From Bacteroidales bacterium UBA6117 (GTDB taxonomy: Bacteria > Bacteroidota > Bacteroidia > Bacteroidales > VadinHA17), in NCBI GenBank assembly GCA_002428385.1, contig DIWB01000016.1, positions 94,743-110,403 of the forward strand: DNA of 15,661 nt, given 5' to 3'. A program made the position numbers and the translations under genes. The stretch's first letter is position 1. Each line of letters begins with the position of its first letter. The notes under the pieces are model-generated. The model searched no databases. It was not told the origin of the DNA and saw only the letters and a program-made list of their open reading frames with translations. Shown in pieces: positions 1 to 8,700 of this stretch.

Positions 1-31
1 GTCATTGCGAGTCCCGCCTCAGCGGGACGAA
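1..31. repeat. Dispersed palindromic repeat, copy 1
   Basis: This 31-base unit is identical to the one at 57-87. It contains a perfect 7-bp inverted repeat with a 4-base CTCA loop (GTCCCGC at 11-17 pairs with GCGGGAC at 22-28), flanked by GTCATTGCGA and GAA. Elements beginning GTCATTGCGAG and ending CGAAGCAATC are known as dispersed intergenic repeats in many bacterial genomes. It starts at the window edge, so more copies may lie upstream. Confidence 0.8.
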
Positions 32-56
32 ACATACTCCTGAACCCTTTTTTACT

Positions 57-97
57 GTCATTGCGAGTCCCGCCTCAGCGGGACGAAGCAATCTTTT
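57..97. repeat. Dispersed palindromic repeat, copy 2
   Basis: Positions 57-87 repeat copy 1 exactly, with a 56-base period. Here the downstream flank reads GCAATCTTTT, the fuller form of this class of repeat. The hairpin arms are at 67-73 and 78-84. The element lies just beyond the stop codon of the minus-strand operon, so its RNA hairpin could protect or end that transcript. No T-tract follows the stem on the minus strand, so a classical intrinsic terminator is not supported. Confidence 0.8.
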
Positions 98-109
98 GCC
101 CCTAACGCC

Positions 110-1225
110 TTATATCGTTATCTTCCGTATTCTTCCTTTAACCTCCCATTCTCCGGTGACCATCCCGTGTTCCGCAACATAAACATTATTATATCGGTCG
201 ACTGTCGGACAAATATGCCAGGGAATACAGTAGACGACATCGCCGAACTTCATTTTACCGGCTACAGGAAGCCTGATCACCATATGTTCCTCGTTGTGGG
301 TTACAAATTCGTAATTTTCCATTCCCAGAATCTTTATCCTGGGATGGGGCATCTCAGAAGCTACAGCCTTTGTTCCCAGATCAATGCATACCAGCCCTTC
401 AGCCGGCTTGCTTACAACCCTTGCAAGCAGAACAGCCGCATGAAGAAACTGAAGGTCGGCAAAGGAGGCGCTGTAACCGTAATCCCACAGGGTTGCAGTG
501 CCCGGACTTACTTCCACTCCTTCACGGGCTGCATGAATGGTGAAAGTTGGTGTTCCGCCTGCAATAATCCTTAATTTATAACCTTCTGACCTCAGCTGTG
601 CTATCATGGGTTCGACGGTTCCGTAGGCTTCATCGCACATTTGCTTCCTGATTGTAAAATCACTCTCATGCAGATGTCCGTCATACACATGGAGACCATG
701 AGTTTCAATTCCCGGCAGGTTTTTCAGAATTCTGAACAGATGAATGGCTTTCTGTCCGGGTGCTATCCCGGTCCTGTTCATGCCGTTATTTATGTCAATC
801 CATACTTTGGCCGGAATGCCAAAAACAACTGACATTTCAGAAAGCTTTGCTGCAACTTCCTCACTGTCGACGAGACAAGAAAAAGAAACTCCGGAGTATT
901 TCTTCTGAAGCTCAAAGTACCTTCTGATATTGGGCCCCACAGGCTGATAGGCCAGCAGTATCTCATCAGGTCCGGATTCGGCAGCTACCTCAGCTTCAGC
1001 AATGGTGGCGCATTTAAACCTGGTAATGCCGTGTTTCATCATCATCCGGACAATTTCAGGCATCTTATGGGTTTTGACATGAGGCCACAGCATGGATTTA
1101 TCCTGAACCGAAGCAATCATTCTTTCAATGTTTTCTCCAATTCTTTCAGGATAAACCAGAAGTGCGGGAGAATTGACCTCGTCTGGATTTGATATTCTGA
1201 ACCATTGATCTGAATCCGGAATCAT
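110..1225 (-). CDS. D-threonine aldolase / D-serine dehydratase family PLP enzyme
   Basis: The 371-residue protein has the two-domain architecture of the fold-type III (alanine racemase-like) D-threonine aldolase/DSD1 family: an N-terminal PLP barrel followed by a C-terminal metal-binding beta domain. The motif PHVKTHK carries the lysine expected to bind PLP (K51). Near the C-terminus, WHICPTV supplies H337 and C339. In the family this His-x-Cys pair holds zinc in D-serine dehydratase, whereas characterised D-threonine aldolases use His-x-Asp. I therefore lean to a dehydratase acting on D-serine or a D-3-hydroxy amino acid in the cytoplasm, but specificity is inferred. The ATG lies 4 nt after the RidA-family stop codon, implying translational coupling. 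The length is normal for the family and no residue appears lost. Confidence 0.85.
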   Translation of the reverse strand: MIPDSDQWFRISNPDEVNSPALLVYPERIGENIERMIASVQDKSMLWPHVKTHKMPEIVRMMMKHGITRFKCATIAEAEVAAESGPDEILLAYQPVGPNIRRYFELQKKYSGVSFSCLVDSEEVAAKLSEMSVVFGIPAKVWIDINNGMNRTGIAPGQKAIHLFRILKNLPGIETHGLHVYDGHLHESDFTIRKQMCDEAYGTVEPMIAQLRSEGYKLRIIAGGTPTFTIHAAREGVEVSPGTATLWDYGYSASFADLQFLHAAVLLARVVSKPAEGLVCIDLGTKAVASEMPHPRIKILGMENYEFVTHNEEHMVIRLPVAGKMKFGDVVYCIPWHICPTVDRYNNVYVAEHGMVTGEWEVKGRIRKITI

Positions 1226-1229
1226 CGTA

Positions 1230-1697
1230 TCAGCTTTTAAGTTCGAACATTGCTTCTATCTCCACAGCTATTCCCGATGGAAGAAACATACCAACAGCGC
1301 TTCTCACGCCGATTCCGTTATCGCTACCGAACACTTCAGCCATGAGTTCGCTGAACCCGTTTATCACGGCAGGGTGCTGTTCGAATTCAGGAGTACTGTT
1401 GACCATTCCCAGAGTCTTCACTATCCTGCTGATCCTGTTCAGATCGCCGATATTGGCCTTTATTATTGAAAGCATCGCAAGTCCGACCTGGCGTGCGGCA
1501 AGTTTCCCTTCCTCAAGGGTTATGTCGGCTCCGACCCTTCCCTTTATTAACGAACCATCTGATTTGATGGGGCCGGTGCCGGAGACATAAAGGTTATTGC
1601 CTGCTATCAGTAACGGCTTATAAACACCCATCGGTTTGGGAGCAGGAGGCAGTTCGAGCCCCAGGTCATTGAGGAGGGTTTCGGGATCTTTTTCCAT
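1230..1697 (-). CDS. RidA family (YjgF/YER057c/UK114) protein
   Basis: This is a 155-residue protein of the RidA superfamily, whose best-known members are trimeric enamine/imine deaminases that remove 2-aminoacrylate and related products of PLP enzymes. Recognisable parts are the VSGTGP segment near residue 40, the GVRSAVGMFLPSG segment with the conserved arginine (R132), and the VEIEAMFEL end with a conserved glutamate (E146). The N-terminal extension (LNDLGLELPPAPKPMGVYKP) is typical of the longer YjgF-like subgroup rather than E. coli RidA itself, so the exact substrate is uncertain. It sits between a PhzF-type gene (43 nt upstream) and the PLP enzyme gene (4 nt downstream). That context suits clean-up of an unstable enamine made by its neighbour. 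Confidence 0.88.
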   Translation of the reverse strand: MEKDPETLLNDLGLELPPAPKPMGVYKPLLIAGNNLYVSGTGPIKSDGSLIKGRVGADITLEEGKLAARQVGLAMLSIIKANIGDLNRISRIVKTLGMVNSTPEFEQHPAVINGFSELMAEVFGSDNGIGVRSAVGMFLPSGIAVEIEAMFELKS

Positions 1698-1740
1698 GAT
1701 AATTATGTTATGTGGTTTAAATTTCTGAATGTTATGGTTC

Positions 1741-2541
1741 TTACAATGTCAGTTCCCCCTTAAATATTGTTACTGCCTGCCCTGCTATCTCAACCCTGTC
1801 GCCGTGAAGTGATACCTTTAATATACCACCACGGGGCGACACCTGGTGAGAAGTGAATCCCTGTTTTCCTGTCTTCTTATTCCAGAATGGCACAAGGGCG
1901 CAATGAGCGGAACCTGTGACCGGGTCTTCATTAATTCCGACGGCCGGGGCAAAGCATCTTACGCAGAAGTCGAACCGTGGATCGGATGAAGGTGCGGTGG
2001 CGATCAGATCACCCCACGGAGAATTTCTCAGGGCATCAAAGTGGGGCTTCAGACTCCTTACTTCTTCTTCACTCCCGAGAAGGACAAAAGCCCAGCCGTG
2101 CGCAGTATTGTGAAATTCCTTCGGGGTCACTCCAAGGTGCAGGCACAGTTCTTCAGGTATTTCAGCCTGAACAAGCCCGTAGGAAGGAAAATTCATTGTT
2201 ACCCAGTTGTCAGCCAGGCGGACCTCAAGCATGCCGGCCAGGGATGATAACAGGATAGTTTCGTTTTTTCCGGCGATTCCGGTGCTGAACATGATGTGTC
2301 CAGAGGAAAGAGTTGCGTGTCCGCACAATGGAATTTCTGAAGATGGGGTGAAGTAGCGGATATTCCAGTAACCGCTGCCTTTCCAGATAAAGGCAGTCTC
2401 TGAAAGGTTCATCTCGGCGGCGAAGTTCTGCATCCATTCGCGGGGCATTTCTTTTCCAGGGAAGCATACGCCTGCCGGATTTCCCTTGAAAGGTTCGTTG
2501 GTAAAAGCGTCGACCTGGAATATTAACCTTTCATTTTGCAT
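1741..2541 (-). CDS. PhzF family isomerase/epimerase-like protein
   Basis: The product belongs to the PhzF family, which has a diaminopimelate-epimerase-like fold of two similar halves with the active site between them. Family signatures in order are FQVDAFT, FKGNPAGV, NLSETAF with the catalytic-type glutamate (E48), RYFTPSSEIPLCGHATL, and INEDPVTGSAH with D206. The reading frame is open to an ATG at 2580, but I chose the ATG at 2541 (266 residues). It places FQVDAFT about eight residues in, as in relatives; the 13 extra residues look non-conserved, and an ATG at 2565 is a third option. Phenazine synthesis is not implied: no other phz genes are nearby and most family members have unknown substrates. 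It is probably the first gene of the minus-strand operon. I see no clear promoter box for it in the 2542-2680 gap. Confidence 0.88.
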   Translation of the reverse strand: MQNERLIFQVDAFTNEPFKGNPAGVCFPGKEMPREWMQNFAAEMNLSETAFIWKGSGYWNIRYFTPSSEIPLCGHATLSSGHIMFSTGIAGKNETILLSSLAGMLEVRLADNWVTMNFPSYGLVQAEIPEELCLHLGVTPKEFHNTAHGWAFVLLGSEEEVRSLKPHFDALRNSPWGDLIATAPSSDPRFDFCVRCFAPAVGINEDPVTGSAHCALVPFWNKKTGKQGFTSHQVSPRGGILKVSLHGDRVEIAGQAVTIFKGELTL

Positions 2542-2625
2542 TGTATCTGATTTTTCGTTGTACATCCGTTCGCAGTTCACCGGTAAATTTCGTGTTTTTA
2601 CACGGTTTATTTGAAACTTTAACTA

Positions 2626-2655
2626 TGAAAACTTTGTAAACTAAAATAGTTTTCA
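2626..2655. promoter_or_regulatory. Inverted repeat, candidate TetR operator
   Basis: TGAAAACT at 2626-2633 and AGTTTTCA at 2648-2655 form a perfect 8-bp inverted repeat with a 14-base spacer. The arm centres are 22 bp apart, about two helical turns, which suits a dimeric TetR-type repressor. The repeat covers the candidate -33 box and reaches to the edge of the -7 box of the downstream tetR gene, the arrangement expected for autorepression. Binding itself is inferred. Confidence 0.5.
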
Positions 2656-2663
2656 CATTTTTG
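2633..2663 (+). promoter_or_regulatory. Candidate Bacteroidota-type promoter of the efflux operon
   Basis: TTTG at 2633-2636 is followed after 19 bases by CATTTTTG at 2656-2663, which matches TAnnTTTG at all but the first base. Spacing agrees with the Bacteroidota primary-sigma consensus. Transcription would start near 2670, about 11 bases before the tetR ATG. Confidence 0.5.
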
Positions 2664-2680
2664 CCGCCTGATTTTGAATA

Positions 2681-3298
2681 ATGGATTACAGGCAGAAAAT
2701 ACTTGATGAGGCAGCAGAGATGTTCAGGACTTACGGGATAAGAGCCGTCACAATGGATATGCTTGCTTCCAGGATGAGTATTTCGAAAAGAACCATCTAT
2801 GAGGTATTCAGGGACAAGGAGGAGTTGCTAAAGGGTGTCCTCAAGTGCATGTCGGAAAAACAGAGTGCGATTTTGCAGAAATACTTCGGGGAATCGGAAA
2901 ATGTAATTGAAGCGATATTTAAAATGATGGACCTGATGTTTGAGAATTTCAGGAATATGTCGTCTGCTTTTCGCCTTGATATGAAACGCATAAAAAGTGA
3001 ACTGGGCGATTATCCCGATATGATGAAGGAGATTCCGTATTTCTCGAACAATGCCGAGATACTCAACAGGGGAATCAGCGAAGGTGTTTTCAGGGAGGAT
3101 ATTGATGTTGATATGACAAGCAGGCTGATGCTTGAAATGCTGAAGATGTCGCACGACCAGGGAATCTTTCCGCACGAGAATGTGGATTTTACTGATTCGG
3201 TGAGAAGTTTTTACATCAATTTCCTGAGGGGTATATCCACCTCAAAGGGTCTTGAACTGATAAACATGTATGATAAGAAAGCAACCAGCAACCAGTAA
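2681..3298 (+). CDS. TetR/AcrR family transcriptional regulator
   Basis: This 205-residue protein has a TetR-type DNA-binding domain at the N-terminus: helix 1 is MDYRQKILDEAAEMFRTYG, followed by the helix-turn-helix at about residues 23-45 with the family pattern AVTMDMLASRMSISKRTIYEVF and then KEELL. The remaining 150 or so residues are helical and form the ligand-binding/dimerisation domain, which is too variable to predict an inducer. It is the first gene of the efflux operon, with the TolC-like gene starting 26 nt after its stop. By analogy with AcrR-type systems it probably represses itself and the pump until a toxic compound binds. The palindrome at 2626-2655 is the likely target. Confidence 0.93.
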   Translation: MDYRQKILDEAAEMFRTYGIRAVTMDMLASRMSISKRTIYEVFRDKEELLKGVLKCMSEKQSAILQKYFGESENVIEAIFKMMDLMFENFRNMSSAFRLDMKRIKSELGDYPDMMKEIPYFSNNAEILNRGISEGVFREDIDVDMTSRLMLEMLKMSHDQGIFPHENVDFTDSVRSFYINFLRGISTSKGLELINMYDKKATSNQ

Positions 3299-3324
3299 CC
3301 AGATTTATTTAATTGAATAATACA

Positions 3325-4668
3325 ATGAAGATGATAAGACAAGTCTTAACAGGAACAGCGCTTCTATCCTTTTTATCGTGGACAGGAGTACGTGCGCAGC
3401 AGGATAGTGAAGCATTAAAGCTTTCCCTGACAGAGGCTCAGGATTACGCCTTGTCGCACAATAAGGCGGTGATCAATGCCAGGGCCGATGTCGAGGTCTC
3501 CAAAGCTGCGCTGTGGGAAACCATTTCGGCAGCTCTTCCCCAGGTAAGCATGTCGGCCACCTTTGCTGACAACCTGAAGCTTATGACCACCCTCCTTCCC
3601 GGTGAGTTCTTCGGACAGCCCGGGACAAAGATACCGGTCAGCTTCGGCAGTCAGTTCAATACAAGCGCTTCGGTGGATGCGAGCCTTCTCCTTTTCAATG
3701 CACCGTTGTACATTGGAATAGAAACAACCCGGCTTGCTCAGAAGCTGTCACAGCAAAGTCTTCAGAAATCGGAGCTTGACACGAAGGAATCGGTTAGCAC
3801 TGCATATTTTCTGATACTAGTTACTGAGAGGTCCCTGCAACTGCTTGCTGAGAACATTGAAAACATGAATGAATTAATGAAGTCGACAAGATCAATGTTC
3901 GCAGCAGGTATGGCTGAATCGACCGATGTCGACCAGATGGTTTTAAATGTAACACAGGTGGAGAACAGCAAGACTTCACTTGAAAGGACAATAGAGCTGA
4001 ATTACAATCTTTTGAGGTTTCAGCTTGGCGTTCCGGCAGGAACAGTCATTACCCTGACTGAAACGCTTGAGAGTCTGACCGAATCGATTAACGTGGAGGT
4101 CTTGTTGTCGCAGGAATTTGATCACAAACAGAATATCGACTTTATGCTTGTTGAGGGGCAGGAGATGATCTCCGAGCTCACCCTCAAATCGCAGAAAGCT
4201 TCGACCCTTCCAACTCTTGCAGGTTTTTACAACTATGGAAAAAACGGAATGGGCGACAAGATAAACGACCAGCAATGGTTTGACAACTCAATGATCGGTC
4301 TCAACCTTTCGGTTCCGATTTTTGCAGGCGGCCAGAGACATTCAAGGATAAGGCAGGCGCAGATCAATCTTGAAAAGGCTAGGACTACAAAGGAGATGGT
4401 CGCCGAACAGCTTCTGCTCCAGGAAAGTCAGCTCAGGTACAACCTGGTAAATGCCAACCTTCAATACATGAGTCAGAAGGATAATCTGGAAGTATCGAAG
4501 AGGGTTTATGAAAGCACCGAGAACAAATTCAGGCAGGGAATGGCTTCCAGCATCGATCTCACCCAGGCAAGTAACCAGTATCTGCAGGCCGAAAGCAATT
4601 ATCTCTCAGCCCTGATGGACCTGCTTCAGACGAAGGTTGCACTCGACAAGCTTTTAAATAATATCTAA
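3325..4668 (+). CDS. TolC family outer membrane efflux protein
   Basis: The gene encodes the outer-membrane channel of a tripartite efflux pump. The frame is open to a TTG at 3313, but the ATG at 3325 (447 residues) is preferred. It gives a normal signal peptide, MKMIRQ followed by a hydrophobic stretch and a cleavage region near VRA-QQ. The mature protein has the duplicated outer-membrane-efflux repeats of the TolC family: long amphipathic helices (for example residues around LTEAQDYALSHNKAVINARADVE and the C-terminal QLRYNLVNANLQYMSQKDNLEVSKRVYES) alternating with beta strands such as GLNLSVPIFAGGQ. These strands and helices build the barrel and periplasmic tunnel of a trimer. It lies between tetR and the membrane-fusion protein gene (22 nt gap), so it serves this pump. 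Confidence 0.93.
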   Translation: MKMIRQVLTGTALLSFLSWTGVRAQQDSEALKLSLTEAQDYALSHNKAVINARADVEVSKAALWETISAALPQVSMSATFADNLKLMTTLLPGEFFGQPGTKIPVSFGSQFNTSASVDASLLLFNAPLYIGIETTRLAQKLSQQSLQKSELDTKESVSTAYFLILVTERSLQLLAENIENMNELMKSTRSMFAAGMAESTDVDQMVLNVTQVENSKTSLERTIELNYNLLRFQLGVPAGTVITLTETLESLTESINVEVLLSQEFDHKQNIDFMLVEGQEMISELTLKSQKASTLPTLAGFYNYGKNGMGDKINDQQWFDNSMIGLNLSVPIFAGGQRHSRIRQAQINLEKARTTKEMVAEQLLLQESQLRYNLVNANLQYMSQKDNLEVSKRVYESTENKFRQGMASSIDLTQASNQYLQAESNYLSALMDLLQTKVALDKLLNNI

Positions 4669-4690
4669 TCACGAAATAATAATCAGAATA

Positions 4691-5743
4691 ATGAAATACT
4701 TAAGGACAATTCAGGCAATTCTGGCAGGCGGGCTGATACTTACGGCCTGTTCGCCCAACATGGCAAATGATCCGGCTGCAGCAACCGTCACCGAAAAGGC
4801 AGCAGTCCCGGTAAGGGTTGAAACCCTTTCAAAGACAAAGATATCGAGGACTATCGACTATACGGCAACCGTTCTGCCGTACGAGGAGGTCAATATGGCT
4901 CCCGCAACTTCTGGCAGGATCGAAAAGATTTATGTTGAAAACGGAGACAGGGTTAGCAAGGGCGATCAGCTGTTCCTGATGGACCGTTCGCAGCTGTATC
5001 AGCTTAAACTGCAGCTGGCCAGCCTTGCGAAGGATCTATCGAGGCTCGATACCCTTCTGGCAACCGGAAGCGCAAAGCAGCAGCAGTACGACCAGCTGAA
5101 GACACAATATGACGTCACGAAGACGAATGTTGATTTCATGGAAGAGAACACTCTCCTGAAAGCGCCGTTCAGCGGGATCATCACGGGAAAATACTTCGAG
5201 GACGGGGAGATGTACTCCGGAACACCCACAACGGCGACCGGAAGGTCGGCTGTGGTGACACTGATGCAGATTAATCCGCTGAAAGTTGAGGTTGCAGTAT
5301 CGGAACAGTATTATCCCCTGGTTAAAAGGGGAATGAAGGCAACCGTCACCGCCGATGTTTACAAAGATCAGGTTTTCACCGGAACCGTCTTCAGGAAAGC
5401 TCCGACTGTCAGTTCGGCAACCAGGACCTTTATTGCCGAGATAGAGCTTCCCAACAGGAACGATCTTCTGAAACCCGGCATGTTCGTCAGAGTGTCGATG
5501 GACCTCGGAGAAGTTGAGACCTTTGTTGTGCCTGCGGCTTCGGTTCTGATGCAGGAGGGTACCAACATCCGGTACGTCTTCACAGAGGATCAGGGTATTG
5601 CAAAACGGATCGAAGTTATCATAGGTAAAAGATTTGACGATCAGCTTGAGATTATTTCAGATAATCTGAGCGAGGGGAGCAGACTTGTGACAGAAGGCCA
5701 GTCGAAACTTCTGAACGGGGATAAGCTTGAGATGATACAATAA
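4691..5743 (+). CDS. RND efflux periplasmic adaptor (membrane fusion lipoprotein)
   Basis: This is a 350-residue HlyD/AcrA-type adaptor that links the inner-membrane RND pump to the outer-membrane channel. It begins with a lipoprotein signal: a hydrophobic segment and a lipobox LTAC with the lipidated cysteine at residue 20, so it is anchored in a membrane facing the periplasm. Next come a beta segment and the first lipoyl half (GRIEKIYVENGDRVSKGDQLFLMD), a short helical hairpin (about residues 97-150), the second lipoyl half (LLKAPFSGIITGKYFEDGE), a beta-barrel domain and a membrane-proximal domain ending SKLLNGDKLEMIQ. The hairpin is shorter than in AcrA. The RND gene starts 19 nt downstream. 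Confidence 0.93.
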   Translation: MKYLRTIQAILAGGLILTACSPNMANDPAAATVTEKAAVPVRVETLSKTKISRTIDYTATVLPYEEVNMAPATSGRIEKIYVENGDRVSKGDQLFLMDRSQLYQLKLQLASLAKDLSRLDTLLATGSAKQQQYDQLKTQYDVTKTNVDFMEENTLLKAPFSGIITGKYFEDGEMYSGTPTTATGRSAVVTLMQINPLKVEVAVSEQYYPLVKRGMKATVTADVYKDQVFTGTVFRKAPTVSSATRTFIAEIELPNRNDLLKPGMFVRVSMDLGEVETFVVPAASVLMQEGTNIRYVFTEDQGIAKRIEVIIGKRFDDQLEIISDNLSEGSRLVTEGQSKLLNGDKLEMIQ

Positions 5744-5762
5744 GTAATACAATAGAAATAAG

Positions 5763-8700
5763 ATGAGCATATACAGCACTTCTGTCAACAGACCTGTAAC
5801 AACCATCCTGATTTTCGTCGGGCTGATGGTTATGGGCCTTTATTCACTGACGCAGCTGCCGGTCGACCTGTACCCGGAAATCGAACTTCCGTTCGTGGGT
5901 GTTCTCACCACCTACCCGGGAACAAACGCGTCGGATATTGAGACCAATATTACACGACCGGTTGAGGACGCACTTAACTCGGTCTCCAATCTGAAGGAGA
6001 TGACATCCACCTCAAGCGACGGATTGTCGATGATATTCATGAATTTTGAATACGGGACAAATCTCGACGAAGCGACAAACGATATAAGGAGCAACCTCAG
6101 TTTCATTGAGAACTACCTCCCGGAGGATTCTGAAAAGCCGACAGTCATGAAGTTCAACTCGAGCATGCTGCCCATTATCTTCTATGCAATTACCGCACAG
6201 GAGAGTTACAGGGGGCTTGAGAAGATACTTGATGAGAAAATAGTGAATCCCCTGAACAGGATTGAGGGCGTCGGATCAGTCAGCCTGGCAGGTGTGCCCG
6301 GCAGAAAGGTTTACATTGACGTCGATCCGAGGAAAATGGAGGCCTACCACCTCACTATAGAACAGATAGGAGGGGTGCTTGCAGCCGAGAACATGAACAT
6401 GCCTGCAGGCTACATCGAAATGGGCCAGACCGATTATCCTCTGAGGATACAGGGGGAATTCCCGGAGAGCGAGATCATTAAGGATATTGTGGTAAGCAGC
6501 TACAATGGCAATAATGTTTACCTGAAGGATGTGGCCGTGGTGCGCGATACAATCCGTGAGACCAAGCTCGATACCCGGGTAAACGGCCGCCAGGGGATGA
6601 CAATGTTCGTGCAGAAACAGTCAGGAGGCAACACAGTTAAGGTAACCAAGGACATAGAGGAAGCTCTGAAAACCCTCGAGAAGGATCTGCCGTCAGATGT
6701 CAGGATCGAAAAGATGTTCGACAGTGCAACCTTTATCAAGGATTCCGTGAACAATCTTACCGAGACCCTTCTGTATGCAGGTATCTTCGTTATCCTGGTT
6801 GTGCTTTTCTTCCTGGGACGATGGAGGGCAACACTGATAATTATTGTCACAATTCCGATATCACTGGTTGTCGCGTTCATTTACCTGTTCATAACGGGAG
6901 AGTCGGTCAATATAATCTCGCTTACATCGCTCTCGATTGCCATCGGGATGGTGGTTGACGATGCCATAGTGGTACTGGAGAATATAACAAAACATGTGGA
7001 GAGGGGAAGCAGACCGAGGGAAGCTGCCATCTATGCAACCAATGAGGTGTGGCTGGCCGTTATCGTATCAACACTTACAGTAGTTGCCGTTTTCTTCCCT
7101 CTGACATTCGTAACCGGACTTACAGGTGTGCTTTTCAAACAGCTGGGTATGCTTGTTACAATCACAATCCTGACATCCGTGGTTGCAGCTATTACCCTGA
7201 CACCTACAATGAGCGCACTGCTGCTCAAATGGTATCCGATCCGGAAGGACGCACCTTTCTGGACCTATGACGGGAGTATCCGCAAATGGCTCGACACCTT
7301 CGATGGTTTTTATGGAAGAACCATCCACTGGGTTCTTCATCACAAGAGGTTTACAGTTATCGCTGCAATACTCGTTTTCGCCGGATCCATGCTTTTGTTC
7401 CTGGTAATTGATACTGAATTCTTCCCGCAGGCCGACCAGTCGCAGGTTACGATGACAGTGGAATTGCAGACAGGCACCAGGGTAGACGAGACTATGAAGA
7501 CAACCGACAAGATCGACAAGATACTTCAGGCCAAATACCCCGAGATAGAATTGTTGTCATCATCAACCGGTGTCGATGATGAAGGAGGCTTCACATCCAT
7601 GTTCGGAGCCGGAGGAACTCATGTGATTACATATATGCTCAGTCTTGTCGATCCTGATGAGAGGGAGAAGGATGTTACCACCATTGCTGAAGAGATGAGG
7701 GCCGATCTGGCCGGAATACCTGAGATAATTGACTATTCGGTCAGCACTTCTCAAGATATGGGCTCCTTCGGGGGCAACACCGTCGATGTTGAAATCTATG
7801 GTTATAATATCTCTGAAACCAATATTGTTGCCGAGGAGATTGCAGCCAGGATCAGGAAACTCCCGGGAGCAAAGGATGTGACGATCAGCAGGGATAAATC
7901 AAAACCTGAACTTCAGATCATTCTTGATCAGAACAAGATGATTACCAACGGACTCAACACGGCAACCGTTTCAATGGCAATCAGGAACAGGGTAGGGGGT
8001 ATGATTGCCACAAGACTCAGGCAGGCGGGCGACGAATATGATGTTGTTGTCAGGTTTGAGGAGAAAGCAAGGCAGACCCTTACTGATATCGAGAATATAG
8101 GCATCACCAACCCGGCCGGACAGGTCATTAGACTTGCCGAGATTGCCCAGATCAAGGAATACTGGGCTCCGCCAAGCATTCAGAGGCAAAGGAGGGAAAG
8201 GATAGTTATGGTTTCATTCACACCTTACAAGGAATCGCTTACGGTACTTCAGACCGAGATTCAAAAGATTATTGATGAGACCAATGTACCCTACGGTGTT
8301 ATGGTTCAGATTTCAGGAGCCATACAGGACCAGATGGAGGCATTTATCGATATTGCATTCCTGATAATGGTGAGTCTGGTACTGGTTTACCTTGTTATGG
8401 CATCACAGTTCGAATCGCTCAAGATGCCACTTATAATCATGATTGCCATCCCGTTTGCATTCTCGGGTGTGGCAATAGCCCTCTTCCTGACCAGCACCAC
8501 ATTGAGCGTCATCTCGGCAATCGGAGCGGTAATGCTTATCGGTATTGTTGTGAAGAACTCGATAGTGCTGGTTGACTTTATCAACCTTATGAGGGAAAGA
8601 GGACATGAGCTGTACGAGGCTGTGGAATTCTCCGGAAGATCGAGGCTCAGACCGGTTCTTATGACCTCTGCCACAACAATTCTGGGTATGCTTCCGCTTG

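Noticed and set aside
1..97. CRISPR array from the two direct repeats
   Set aside because: Only two copies, with an A/T-rich 25-base spacer, no cas genes, and a sequence that matches a known class of dispersed intergenic palindrome.
1741..2541. Phenazine biosynthesis cluster
   Set aside because: Only a PhzF-family gene is present. That family is broad, and none of the core phenazine genes lie nearby.
3313..3324. TTG start adding four residues to the TolC-like protein
   Set aside because: The ATG at 3325 gives a normal signal peptide, so the TTG extension is unnecessary.
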